Source of the DNA: Microcosmobacter mediterraneus
GTDB taxonomy: Bacteria; Bacteroidota; Bacteroidia; Flavobacteriales; Flavobacteriaceae
DNA length: 64,000 bases
Direction of reading: 5' to 3'
Assembly (NCBI RefSeq): GCF_031846265.1
Contig: NZ_JAVRIA010000001.1
Span: 434,001 to 498,000 of the forward strand
Shown: positions 27,748 through 36,084 of the stretch, piece after piece
How positions within the stretch are numbered: the stretch's first letter is position 1
How the letters are laid out: every line of letters starts with the position of its first letter
The notes under the pieces: generated by a model
Database searches by the model: none
Seen by the model: only the letters and a program-made list of their open reading frames with translations
Told to the model about the DNA's origin: nothing
Position numbers and translations under genes: made by a program

Positions 27748-29199
27748 TTATTTCTCAAACAAAACTACAGTTTCAATGTGTGCTGTATGTGGAAACTGAT
27801 CCACTAAGCTTATCTTTTTTAAGTGATATCCAGCAAGCATTAATTGCTCAGTATCTCTAGCTTGTGTAGCAGGATTACAAGATACATAAACCAAACGTTC
27901 TGCGTTAAGGTTTATTATTTTTTTAAGGGTTTTAGGTGCAATACCAGCACGAGCAGGATCTAAAATAATAGTTATAATTTTATTGGTATAATCTGGATGT
28001 TCAGATAAGAATTTACCAACATCTGCTGCATGAAATTTTAAACCACTGATATTATTACGCTTAGCATTTTTCTTAGCGTCTTCAATTGCTGAAGCAACTA
28101 TATCTACTCCAACAATTTGAGTATTATTAGCTTTACTGGCTATAATTTGTCCTATTGTACCAGTACCACAGAATAAATCTAGCACAACAGAATTATCTAT
28201 AGCTTCTTTATTTTCTAAAGCATAATCAATAACTTTTGAGTATAATTTTTCGGCACATTTTGGGTTGGTCTGAAAAAAGCTTTTCATACTTATTTCAAAG
28301 TTTAAACCTAACAGCTTCTCAACTATTTTATCCTCTCCATATACGAGGTTTATGCTTCCTGTAGTTGCTATTGTGCGATCTCCAACTTCATCATTAATGG
28401 TATGAAGTAAACCTGCAACTCTATTACCAAACAATTCTACCAAATAGTTTGCAAATTTATCCAAATCGAACTTAGACAGATCATAAGATGTAGTAACTAA
28501 ATTAAATAAGAGTTTATCTGTTTTATAGGATTTTCTGACAACAAAGTATCTGAAAAAACCCTCTTTCCTTGGACCATGCCAAGCTGCTAAACCTGAAGAT
28601 TCACAATAGTGTCTAATATCTTTTAGATGGTTCTCCAATTCCTTATCGAATAAGCCGGAATCCCGATTTAAGTTCTCACCACACCACCAAAGACCACGTC
28701 TTTTAAAGCCTAATGTAAATTCATCAACATCTGTTTTTTGCACTCTATCATAACCAATAGCAGAAAAACCATATTCCATTTTGTTTCTGTAATTAAACGT
28801 ATGAGGTGATTTTACAAACTCATCAAATTTATCTTCAATATCAGCAACTTTACCAATACGTTTAAACAAATCTAGTGTGCTCTGTTTTTTGAAGTTATGT
28901 TGCTTTTCTATGGGTAATTGTATGTATGGAGCACCAGGAATATCTTGATAAGGGACTTCAATTTCGTCTTTAGAAGCTTTTAGAACTTCAAGTAATTTGC
29001 ATTCAGCATACTTCTTACTCGATTTTTTTACTTGAGCTTTTACTAATTGTTCTGGTAAGGTATTGGGAACGAAAACTACAAATTCGCCATACTCATTTCG
29101 AATACGTCCAATACCTTTTCCACCAAAAGCATAATCTTCGATTAATATCTCAATGATTTGTCCGCGTTTTACAAATTTGTTGCGCTCTCTTCGTGGCAT
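27748..29199 (-). CDS. rlmD: 23S rRNA (uracil-C5)-methyltransferase, RlmD/RumA family
   Basis: 483 residues. TRAM domain (about 5-70, EILIEDYAFGGKGIGRI), then the central domain, then a SAM methyltransferase with VLDLFCGTGTIG and the catalytic cysteine in VYVSCNPATQARD. The family methylates U1939 or a related uracil of 23S rRNA. The [4Fe-4S]-binding cysteine cluster that follows the TRAM domain in E. coli RlmD (CGGC) is absent: residues 88-91 read PGAP. It heads a unit with the DUF6452 and DUF6048 genes. The exact base modified is an inference. Confidence 0.88.
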   Translation of the reverse strand: MPRRERNKFVKRGQIIEILIEDYAFGGKGIGRIRNEYGEFVVFVPNTLPEQLVKAQVKKSSKKYAECKLLEVLKASKDEIEVPYQDIPGAPYIQLPIEKQHNFKKQSTLDLFKRIGKVADIEDKFDEFVKSPHTFNYRNKMEYGFSAIGYDRVQKTDVDEFTLGFKRRGLWWCGENLNRDSGLFDKELENHLKDIRHYCESSGLAAWHGPRKEGFFRYFVVRKSYKTDKLLFNLVTTSYDLSKFDLDKFANYLVELFGNRVAGLLHTINDEVGDRTIATTGSINLVYGEDKIVEKLLGLNFEISMKSFFQTNPKCAEKLYSKVIDYALENKEAIDNSVVLDLFCGTGTIGQIIASKANNTQIVGVDIVASAIEDAKKNAKRNNISGLKFHAADVGKFLSEHPDYTNKIITIILDPARAGIAPKTLKKIINLNAERLVYVSCNPATQARDTEQLMLAGYHLKKISLVDQFPHTAHIETVVLFEK

Positions 29200-29312
29200 G
29201 TATTCTCAATTAGAGTGCAAATATATATAGATAGCTCAAATTTAATAGCCATATTTTAGGTTATCTTTATGACAAAATCCTATAAGATTCTCACTTTCTT
29301 GGGAAATAATTT

Positions 29313-29338
29313 GAACCTTTTTAATTTTCTTCGTCTAT
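29313..29338 (+). promoter_or_regulatory. ECF-sigma-like promoter of the SRPBCC-sigma cassette
   Basis: GAACCT at 29313-29318 and GTCTAT at 29333-29338 resemble the GAAC...GTC class of ECF promoters, with 14 bases between. The usual start point would fall at about the ATG (29344), so the transcript could be nearly leaderless. The cassette encodes its own ECF factor, which fits autoregulation. Confidence 0.4.
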
Positions 29339-29343
29339 AGTGT

Positions 29344-29850
29344 ATGAAAGTTGTAAATATTCATAAACGTCAAATTCATCAGCCTAAAGAACAAGTATCA
29401 CGATTGTTTAAAACATTATCTAGTGCAAATGATTTGGTTTGGCCCTATGAAAACTGGCCAGCGATAAGATTTAAAGATGGATTAAGAGTTGGGAGTAAAG
29501 GTGGTCATGGACGTATACGATATACAATAATTGAATTTATTGAAGGCGAACGTATAAAATTCCAGTTCACTAAACCTGATGGTTTTAATGGAACACATGA
29601 ATTAATAATAAATGCTATTAATGATTTGAACACAGAAATAATTCATGAGATTAGAGCAGAAACAACATTTAAAGCTACATTTTTTTGGGTCTTCGTAATT
29701 CGTTGGTTGCATAATGCTTTAATTGAAGAGGCTTTTGATAAAGTTGAAAATTATTTTACTGAAACTAAAAAAGAACGGAGATATAATCTTTGGGTAAAGT
29801 TACTAAGAGATGTTTACAAAAGAAGAACGTTTCAAACCAAACATGCGTAA
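29344..29850 (+). CDS. SRPBCC (START-like) domain protein
   Basis: 168 residues predicted to form the START/Bet v1-like hydrophobic-ligand fold: long C-terminal helix with FWVFVIRWLHNALIEEAFDKVENYF preceded by beta strands GRIRYTIIEFIEGERIKFQF. Ligand unknown. Its stop codon directly abuts the TTG start of the sigma factor gene, so the two are translationally coupled. That arrangement suggests it takes part in the same signalling unit. Confidence 0.82.
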   Translation: MKVVNIHKRQIHQPKEQVSRLFKTLSSANDLVWPYENWPAIRFKDGLRVGSKGGHGRIRYTIIEFIEGERIKFQFTKPDGFNGTHELIINAINDLNTEIIHEIRAETTFKATFFWVFVIRWLHNALIEEAFDKVENYFTETKKERRYNLWVKLLRDVYKRRTFQTKHA

Positions 29851-30402
29851 TTGAAAACTGACCAAAGCATAGATGAAAAATTAGTAGAATCCTTTAAGAA
29901 AGGTGATAAAAAAGCTTTAGCTACTTTAGTGAAACGTTGGCATAAACTTTTTTGTAATAAAGCCTATTGGATGGTTAAGGATAAAGATGCTGCAAAGGAT
30001 ATAGCTCAAGATACTTGGGCAATTATAATACATAGAATAAGCACACTTAAAGACCCTAAACAGTTTAAATATTGGGCTTACAGAGTTGTATGTAATAAAT
30101 CAACAGATTGGCTTCGATTGCAAGCAAAAAAAAGAAATAAGGTTGTAGGTTACACCTTTGAGATTGAAAGCGATAGTACAGAATACTCAGAGAACGATCA
30201 ATTAAAACAAAAACTATTAAAAGCTATAAATGATTTACCAGTCAACCAAAAGGTCATAGTAAGGCTTTTTTATATGGAGTCTTATAGCCTAAAACAGATT
30301 AGTGATTTGCAGAATATATCTGTGGGAACAGTTAAATCGAGATTATTTCACGCAAGAGAAAAATTAAAAACAATTTTAAATATAAAAACCAAGCATAGTT
30401 AA
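29851..30402 (+). CDS. ECF-type RNA polymerase sigma factor
   Basis: 183 residues with sigma region 2 (about 20-90: KDKDAAKDIAQDTWAIII, FKYWAYRVVCNKSTDWLR) and region 4 (about 120-175: LPVNQKVIVRLFYMESYSLKQIS and VGTVKSRLFHAREKLK), the two-domain ECF layout. Translation starts at TTG (29851), directly after the SRPBCC stop. The next gene is a DUF6768 membrane protein, a plausible anti-sigma partner. Confidence 0.92.
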   Translation: MKTDQSIDEKLVESFKKGDKKALATLVKRWHKLFCNKAYWMVKDKDAAKDIAQDTWAIIIHRISTLKDPKQFKYWAYRVVCNKSTDWLRLQAKKRNKVVGYTFEIESDSTEYSENDQLKQKLLKAINDLPVNQKVIVRLFYMESYSLKQISDLQNISVGTVKSRLFHAREKLKTILNIKTKHS

Positions 30403-30476
30403 AAAGATTTTGCAAATAATAACTTTTATATGCCAACACATTTTTACAATAAACAATAAGAATTAAAAAATGAATT

Positions 30477-30863
30477 ATGAAAACTAAAATGGAAGATATA
30501 GATCAATTAATAAAAGAAACACTTACCGAAGAAGAGGCTAAGTTTTATGATGAATTAGAAGAACAAAACTTGTTACAAATGATATCTGGTATTTTTTCAG
30601 GAAAAAATAGCTGGATCGTTTATATGATGAGTATAGTGCAAATTGTCTTTTTCGGATTTTTTATCTATTGTGCTATTCAATTTTTTAAGGTTGAAGTCAC
30701 TAATGATCTTATAAAATGGGGAGTTTTAGGAACGATAGCTTTAATGGGTTCTTGTATGTTGAAACTATTCTCATGGATGCAAATGGACAAAAAAGCGATT
30801 GTAAGAGAAATAAAACGACTAGAGTTACAAGTATCTTCATTATCTGGAAAAATTTCTGACTAA
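30477..30863 (+). CDS. DUF6768 membrane protein, candidate anti-sigma factor
   Basis: 128 residues. The N-terminal ~45 residues are cytosolic and acidic (MEDIDQLIKETLTEEEAKFYDELEE), followed by two membrane helices (about 47-70 and 78-97) and a short C-terminal helix with coiled-coil character (EIKRLELQVSSLSG). The family is regularly found next to ECF sigma factors. The acidic N-terminus with helical membrane anchor is the architecture expected of a membrane-held sigma inhibitor. That role is inference; no known anti-sigma domain is recognisable. Confidence 0.78.
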   Translation: MKTKMEDIDQLIKETLTEEEAKFYDELEEQNLLQMISGIFSGKNSWIVYMMSIVQIVFFGFFIYCAIQFFKVEVTNDLIKWGVLGTIALMGSCMLKLFSWMQMDKKAIVREIKRLELQVSSLSGKISD

Positions 30864-30895
30864 GTTTTATATCACAGTTATATTTATTAATTTGC

Positions 30896-31008
30896 AATCC
30901 TCTAGGGATGATTTCTCTCCCACGCTGCTTTTTCAAGGCTTCACCATAACTACATTAATGGTACGCAAAGTCTTTGAAGGAATAAAGGTAGAGCAGGAAT
31001 GGTTATTT
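30896..31008 (+). promoter_or_regulatory. Possibly structured leader upstream of rocD
   Basis: This 113-base stretch is visibly richer in G+C than its surroundings. It can fold into nested stems: CTCTCC (30915-30920) with GG-T-AGAG (30987-30993), TTCAAGG (30932-30938) with TCTTTGAA (30971-30978, one wobble), and ACCAT (30943-30947) with ATGGT (30958-30962). A -7-like TTAATTTG (30887-30894) just before it would start transcription at its left end. It matches no riboswitch class that I recognise. Confidence 0.3.
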
Positions 31009-31032
31009 TATTCACATTAAAATTTTATTAAA

Positions 31033-32310
31033 ATGGCTGTTTTAGACCAATTAACGTCGCAAGAAGCGATCGATTTAGAAAACAAGTATGGTGCGCACAA
31101 TTACCATCCATTACCAGTAGTATTGAGTAGAGGAGAAGGTGTGTATGTTTGGGATGTAGAAGGTAAGAAGTATTATGACTTTTTATCGGCTTATTCTGCA
31201 GTGAACCAAGGACATTGTCATCCTAAAATTGTTAATTCAATGACAAATCAGGCACAAACGTTATCCTTAACCTCTCGTGCATTTTATAATGATATGTTAG
31301 GACGTTATGAGAAATTTGCAACAGAATATTTCGGGTTTGATAAACTCTTACCAATGAATACAGGTGCAGAAGCTGTAGAAACTGCTTTAAAGTTATGTAG
31401 AAAGTGGGCTTATGAAGTAAAAGGTATTAATGAAAATAAAGCTCAGATTATTGTTTGTGAAAATAACTTTCATGGTCGTACAACAACAATCATATCATTT
31501 TCTAATGATCCTGTAGCGCGTAAGAATTTTGGACCTTACACAGATGGATTCATTAAAATTGAATATGATAATCTTGAAGCATTAGAAGATGTTCTGAGTA
31601 ATAATGATAATGTAGCAGGATTTTTAGTAGAACCTATACAAGGTGAAGCTGGTGTGTATGTGCCTTCTGATAGTTATTTAGCAGAAGCAAAAGCCTTGTG
31701 CGAAAAACACAATGTATTATTTATAGCTGATGAAGTACAAACAGGTATTGCACGTACAGGGCGTTTATTAGCAACCTGCGGTAATTGTAATTGTTCTGAT
31801 AAAAATTGTTCTTCTGTGCCAGATGTAAAGCCAGATATTTTAATACTTGGTAAAGCTTTATCTGGTGGCGCTTATCCTGTTTCTGCTGTTTTAGCTAATG
31901 ATAGTATTATGAATGTCATCAAACCTGGAAATCATGGAAGTACATTTGGCGGCAACCCTATTGCAGCTGCCGTAGCTATTGCTGCTTTAGAAGTGGTTAG
32001 ACATGAAAAGTTAGCTAAAAACGCCTTTGAATTAGGTAATCTATTCCGAACAGAGTTAAATAAATACATAGAAACTAGTACTATTGTTAATTTAGTAAGA
32101 GGTAAAGGTTTATTAAATGCCATCGTTATTAATGACGATGAAGACAGTGATACGGCTTGGAATATTTGTTTAAGGCTAAGAGATAATGGTTTATTAGCAA
32201 AACCAACGCATGGGAATATTATTCGTTTTGCGCCACCTTTGGTAATGACTAAAGATCAATTACTAGATTGTGTTACAATTATTATAAAAACCTTGAAAGA
32301 GTTTGAATAA
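31033..32310 (+). CDS. rocD: Ornithine aminotransferase (ornithine-oxo-acid transaminase)
   Basis: 425 residues, class III PLP aminotransferase. PLP lysine is Lys274 in LGKALSGGAYPVSAV, with the Asp of IADEVQTG (231-238) binding the pyridine nitrogen. It converts ornithine and 2-oxoglutarate to glutamate semialdehyde and glutamate in arginine/proline metabolism. A short insert at 249-259 (CGNCNCSDKNC) contains four cysteines and is absent from most ornithine aminotransferases. A possibly structured leader precedes the gene and a strong terminator follows it. Confidence 0.95.
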   Translation: MAVLDQLTSQEAIDLENKYGAHNYHPLPVVLSRGEGVYVWDVEGKKYYDFLSAYSAVNQGHCHPKIVNSMTNQAQTLSLTSRAFYNDMLGRYEKFATEYFGFDKLLPMNTGAEAVETALKLCRKWAYEVKGINENKAQIIVCENNFHGRTTTIISFSNDPVARKNFGPYTDGFIKIEYDNLEALEDVLSNNDNVAGFLVEPIQGEAGVYVPSDSYLAEAKALCEKHNVLFIADEVQTGIARTGRLLATCGNCNCSDKNCSSVPDVKPDILILGKALSGGAYPVSAVLANDSIMNVIKPGNHGSTFGGNPIAAAVAIAALEVVRHEKLAKNAFELGNLFRTELNKYIETSTIVNLVRGKGLLNAIVINDDEDSDTAWNICLRLRDNGLLAKPTHGNIIRFAPPLVMTKDQLLDCVTIIIKTLKEFE

Positions 32311-32324
32311 AAGGACTACTTATG

Positions 32325-32357
32325 AAAAAAGGCGATTCCTAAGAATCGCCTTTTTTT
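32325..32357 (+). terminator. Rho-independent terminator after rocD
   Basis: AAAAAAGGCGATTC (32325-32338) pairs with GAATCGCCTTTTTT (32343-32356) around a four-base loop and runs into a T tract. It faces the CCC-motif membrane protein gene and can also serve that leftward transcript. Confidence 0.88.
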
Positions 32358-32370
32358 ATGACTGTTAATT

Positions 32371-32706
32371 CTATAAATCAAAACCAAGTTGTTTCATAAT
32401 GTCACTTTGTTGCTCTAGGTATGCACTCCACCCACCAGCTTGGTATACCATATAAACAAAGTATAAGAATACAATTGTTGCAATGGCTAAACCAATGATA
32501 GCAATTATTCTTGCGGTATTTGCTTGACTATAATTATCATATAAATCTGGATTCTCATTATAAAGCTTAATGTCTTTATTAGCTAAAAATAAAGCAATAC
32601 CAGAAAATAATAATCCACCAATACCTGAGCTGCAAAAACAGGCTATAAATGAAATAATACCAAGTACAATAGAAATGGTAGCATTAGGTAATTTTTGTTG
32701 TTCCAT
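32371..32706 (-). CDS. CCC-motif/DUF4190-like membrane protein
   Basis: 111 residues with two or three membrane helices and a cysteine cluster FIACFCSSGIGG (about 15-26) in the first. KLPNATISIVLGIISFIACFC is characteristic of the flavobacterial family. Function unknown. It follows the DUF2752 gene by 11 bases on the same strand; the two form a small operon. Confidence 0.82.
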   Translation of the reverse strand: MEQQKLPNATISIVLGIISFIACFCSSGIGGLLFSGIALFLANKDIKLYNENPDLYDNYSQANTARIIAIIGLAIATIVFLYFVYMVYQAGGWSAYLEQQSDIMKQLGFDL

Positions 32707-32717
32707 GTGATAAGTAT

Positions 32718-33002
32718 TTAAGTTGAAATTTTTATGATATAGCTACCAAATATGACAATAACATTTAGGATAGCTAAGGTTATAATTATTTTGTGACTAT
32801 TTTTAATAGGCTTAATGGCATTAAAAAATACGAAACCAAATAAAGGTATGAGTGTGTATATAGCTGGATACATATGAAATGCAGCACTAAATTCTCCTTT
32901 AAAAAGTAATACTACAGACCGTTGTAATCCACAACCCATACATTCAAATCCTAAAAAGGCTTTGTTTAGGCATGGTAACATATATTCTTCTGGACTAGTC
33001 AT
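32718..33002 (-). CDS. DUF2752 membrane protein
   Basis: 94 residues from the ATG at 33002. The family motif with cysteines LPCLNKAFLGFECMGCGLQRS (about 9-28) is intact, followed by two membrane helices. Function unknown. The frame remains open upstream to a TTG at 33098 (126 residues), but the start MTSPEEYMLPCLN agrees with the usual family length, so I prefer it. It is divergent from a small membrane protein gene at 33123. Confidence 0.8.
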   Translation of the reverse strand: MTSPEEYMLPCLNKAFLGFECMGCGLQRSVVLLFKGEFSAAFHMYPAIYTLIPLFGFVFFNAIKPIKNSHKIIITLAILNVIVIFGSYIIKIST

Positions 33003-33122
33003 TGCATCAAAAATAATGAAAAAGCTAGTACTGTTATTTTTTATGATAATTTTTCTAAACCTAAATCTTAATTTATTATGTTTATTATTGTATTCCAAAA
33101 TATATAAGACATAGTTAATATT

Positions 33123-33335
33123 ATGAATTATTCAAGAATTTTAAGTTTACTCTGTATTCTTTTTGGTGGAGCAGTTGCAATATATGCTCAGGCTGATGCT
33201 GATCAAAATCTATATATACTCATTGGAGGTATAGTACTTTTAATGCTTGGTTTATATAGAATCTCTAGAAATATTCCAAGTAAAAATGATAACCAAGATA
33301 CTACGGTAACCGAAGATCAAGACGATGAACTTTAA
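33123..33335 (+). CDS. Small membrane protein, unknown
   Basis: 70 residues: two membrane helices (about 6-22 and 29-47) and a charged tail NDNQDTTVTEDQDDEL. No family recognised. It overlaps the start of the Smr-domain gene by 11 bases, so it is coupled to it; coding is supported by this tight arrangement. Confidence 0.7.
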   Translation: MNYSRILSLLCILFGGAVAIYAQADADQNLYILIGGIVLLMLGLYRISRNIPSKNDNQDTTVTEDQDDEL

Positions 33336-33885
33336 AGTTGGTGATACAGTGTCTGTATTAGATGATGATATAACTGGTAATGTCGTTAATATTATTGGAC
33401 AAACCATTACCATTTTATCTACAGATGATTTTGAATTTAATTTTGAAACGCATGAGTTGGTAAGAGTAAATAATGAAGTTTCGTTAGAAACTTCATTATT
33501 TAAAGATACGTCCTTAAATAGTATTATTGAAGAAAAGGAATCTAGTGTAAAACAACAATCCAAAAAACTAAAACCAAAGGATCGTGCCAAGCCAATTTTA
33601 ACAGTAGATCTTCATATTCATAAGTTAGTGGATTCTGTTAAAAATATGACAAATCACGATATGCTAAATCTACAGCTTAATACAGCAAAGCGTCAACTCG
33701 AGTTTGCAATACAAAAGCATATTCAAAAATTGGTGTTTATTCATGGCGTTGGTGAAGGTGTACTTAAAATGGAATTAGAAACCATGCTTCGAAGATATAA
33801 CAACCTTAAATTCTATGATGCAGATTATAAAAACTATGGCTATGGAGCCACTGAAGTATATATTTTTCAGAATGTTAAACCTTAA
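33325..33885 (+). CDS. DUF2027/Smr-domain protein
   Basis: 186 residues. The N-terminus (1-50) is a small beta domain beginning MNFKVGDTVSVLDDDITGNVV. A charged linker follows, then a C-terminal Smr domain (about 90-182) with VDLHIHKLVD and FIHGVGEGVLKMEL, the two defining motifs. Smr domains bind or cut branched nucleic acids or RNA on stalled ribosomes. The N-terminal fusion is typical of the Bacteroidetes version (DUF2027). Molecular substrate unknown here. Confidence 0.85.
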   Translation: MNFKVGDTVSVLDDDITGNVVNIIGQTITILSTDDFEFNFETHELVRVNNEVSLETSLFKDTSLNSIIEEKESSVKQQSKKLKPKDRAKPILTVDLHIHKLVDSVKNMTNHDMLNLQLNTAKRQLEFAIQKHIQKLVFIHGVGEGVLKMELETMLRRYNNLKFYDADYKNYGYGATEVYIFQNVKP

Positions 33886-34823
33886 TTAAAAATAGTTGTT
33901 CTTTCAATTGGAGAACCATTTTCTACCTTAATTCCAAAGACACTAAAATCTATATTTTCAAAATCTCCAAAAGCAACATTTCCAAGCGTTATGGTAGTTG
34001 TAAATGTTCTAGATATAAAGTGACTTCTATATGCTGTAGCAGGGAAGGATTCTGTTATAGCACTATTCAAATAATCTGCTCCAACCTCATCATTTGTAAT
34101 GTCATTTAGCGGATTATTATCTTGGCTAATACGCTCCTCATCTCTTGTAGGTACACCATCTCCATCATCATCATTATCTAAATAATTTGGTATGCCATCA
34201 GAATCTGTATCTAAAGGATTTGTAAAAGGGTTATCATCACTATCATCTTCAAAATTTTCATCAATGGTGTATACATTATCACCATCATCATCTTCATCTA
34301 AGTAGTTTGGTAATCCATCACTATCAGTATCTGTAGGATTTGTGGCAGGATTATTATCATTATCTAAATTTTCGTCCTCATCTTCCCAAGGAATACCATC
34401 ATTATCATCTTCAAACACAATCACTTCAAAATTTGCAGTACCTTCGGTATCTTCTTCATCAAGTGTTATAGTTACAGAAGGTGGAATAGGAGAGCAAAAC
34501 AATTCAGCACCATTTATAGAAATGTCACTGTAGCGTCTGTAATTAAATACGTTAGTGCTGTTTATGCTTTTATCTATACTTATGGTTTCTGTAACATCTT
34601 CTAAAATAGTATCAAAAGCTCTTAAATCCTCTATGGTAATATCATTGATGTACAAGGATAATGATTCTGAAGGATCATCAATGGTTTTATAAAAAATTAA
34701 ACCATCATCCTCGCAATAATCAAAATCATCACCAAACTCTAATTGAGCTGTAATAATATCACCATCATCACAAGAGCAAATTAGTAAAAAGGTGCATAAT
34801 AGTGTAATAAATTTTCTTGTCAT
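33882..34823 (-). CDS. Acidic lipoprotein with thrombospondin-type-3-like calcium repeats
   Basis: 313 residues from the ATG at 34823 (a GTG six codons upstream is possible). A lipoprotein signal (LICSC) is followed by a ~90-residue beta domain, a linker, and about three copies of an Asp-rich repeat of the type DTDSDGxPNYLDxDDDGD, found at ~165-225, which bind Ca2+ in thrombospondin type 3 modules. A final ~75-residue beta domain ends at the C-terminus. Likely an outer-membrane surface protein. The stop overlaps the Smr gene's stop by four bases (convergent). Confidence 0.8.
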   Translation of the reverse strand: MTRKFITLLCTFLLICSCDDGDIITAQLEFGDDFDYCEDDGLIFYKTIDDPSESLSLYINDITIEDLRAFDTILEDVTETISIDKSINSTNVFNYRRYSDISINGAELFCSPIPPSVTITLDEEDTEGTANFEVIVFEDDNDGIPWEDEDENLDNDNNPATNPTDTDSDGLPNYLDEDDDGDNVYTIDENFEDDSDDNPFTNPLDTDSDGIPNYLDNDDDGDGVPTRDEERISQDNNPLNDITNDEVGADYLNSAITESFPATAYRSHFISRTFTTTITLGNVAFGDFENIDFSVFGIKVENGSPIERTTIFN

Positions 34824-34944
34824 AGTATATCTATAGATCACAAAAATATAAGAATTGTAGTTTTAAAACGTGTTCTAATACCTTAAATTTTATGACTCTT
34901 TTGAATTTATGATTTTATTCTGAAAATATTGCATCTTTGTACCT

Positions 34945-36084
34945 ATGCAACAGGTATATTTAGATAATGCTGCAACAACACCTTTAAGAACAGAGGTTAT
35001 TGATAAAATGGCTGAAGTATTGAGGTCTAATTTTGGCAACCCTTCCTCAACACATAGTTTTGGACGATCCTCAAAATCAATCATTGAGCAATGCAGAAAA
35101 AATATTGCTGCTCATTTCAATGTAGAAGCTTCTGAAATTTGTTTCACTTCTGGTGGTACTGAAGCTGATAACTTAGTATTACGAAGCGCTGTTAGAGATT
35201 TAGGAGTGGATGTTATAATTACTTCTAAAATAGAGCATCATGCTGTATTACATACTGTTGAGCATCTTGCAAAAGAGTTTAGTATAGATCTAAAATTTGT
35301 TGAAGTAGATGAGCAAGGTCATGTTAATATAAGTCATTTAAAAAGCTTACTAATTACATCTAAAAAGCCTCTAGTTAGCTTAATGCATATTAACAATGAA
35401 ATAGGTAATATTTTAGATATTGAGCAAGTAGCTAAGACAGTTAAGTCAGCTAATGGATTATTTCATAGTGATACTGTGCAATCCATTGGACATTATAAGT
35501 TAGATCTTGCTGAATTACCTATTGATTTTTTAGCTGCTAGCGCTCATAAATTTCATGGTCCTAAAGGTGTAGGTTTTGCTTTTATTCGTAAAAATTCAGG
35601 ATTAAGACCTTTAATTATTGGAGGAGATCAGGAGCGTGGTTTGCGAGCAGGAACTGAGGCTGTTCATAATATTGCAGCTTTGGATGAAGCACTCTCAATA
35701 GCGTATAAAAATCTTGAAGACGAAAAAGCTCATATAAAAACACTGAAACGCTATTTCATTGAGCAGCTTAACGCTAACATACCTAATGTAACATTTAATG
35801 GAGCATCAGGTCATATAGATAAAAGCACATATACCTTGCTCAGTGTTCGTTTACCATTAAAACCAGAAAAGGCCGCAATGCTTCAATTTCAATTAGATTT
35901 AAAAGGAATTGCTTGTTCTAAAGGTAGTGCTTGCCAAAGCGGAAGTACACAACAATCACATGTTCTGTCTGCTATTTTAAGCCATGCCGAATTACAAAAA
36001 CCTTCAGTAAGATTCTCGTTTAGCATTTATAACACTAAAACAGAAGTAGATTACGTTGTTGATGTACTTAAATCATTAGTGTGA
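34945..36084 (+). CDS. Cysteine desulfurase, class V aminotransferase (IscS/NifS-like)
   Basis: 379 residues. The PLP lysine is Lys202 in SAHKFHGPKG, and the sulfur-accepting cysteine is Cys330 in the loop CSKGSACQSGS. The enzyme takes sulfur from cysteine for Fe-S or tRNA thiolation. Length and the SGSTQQSHVL loop resemble group I (IscS/NifS) enzymes; isc scaffold genes are not nearby, so the recipient is unclear. It starts at the ATG at 34945. The next gene begins with a GTG that overlaps its stop. Confidence 0.92.
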   Translation: MQQVYLDNAATTPLRTEVIDKMAEVLRSNFGNPSSTHSFGRSSKSIIEQCRKNIAAHFNVEASEICFTSGGTEADNLVLRSAVRDLGVDVIITSKIEHHAVLHTVEHLAKEFSIDLKFVEVDEQGHVNISHLKSLLITSKKPLVSLMHINNEIGNILDIEQVAKTVKSANGLFHSDTVQSIGHYKLDLAELPIDFLAASAHKFHGPKGVGFAFIRKNSGLRPLIIGGDQERGLRAGTEAVHNIAALDEALSIAYKNLEDEKAHIKTLKRYFIEQLNANIPNVTFNGASGHIDKSTYTLLSVRLPLKPEKAAMLQFQLDLKGIACSKGSACQSGSTQQSHVLSAILSHAELQKPSVRFSFSIYNTKTEVDYVVDVLKSLV

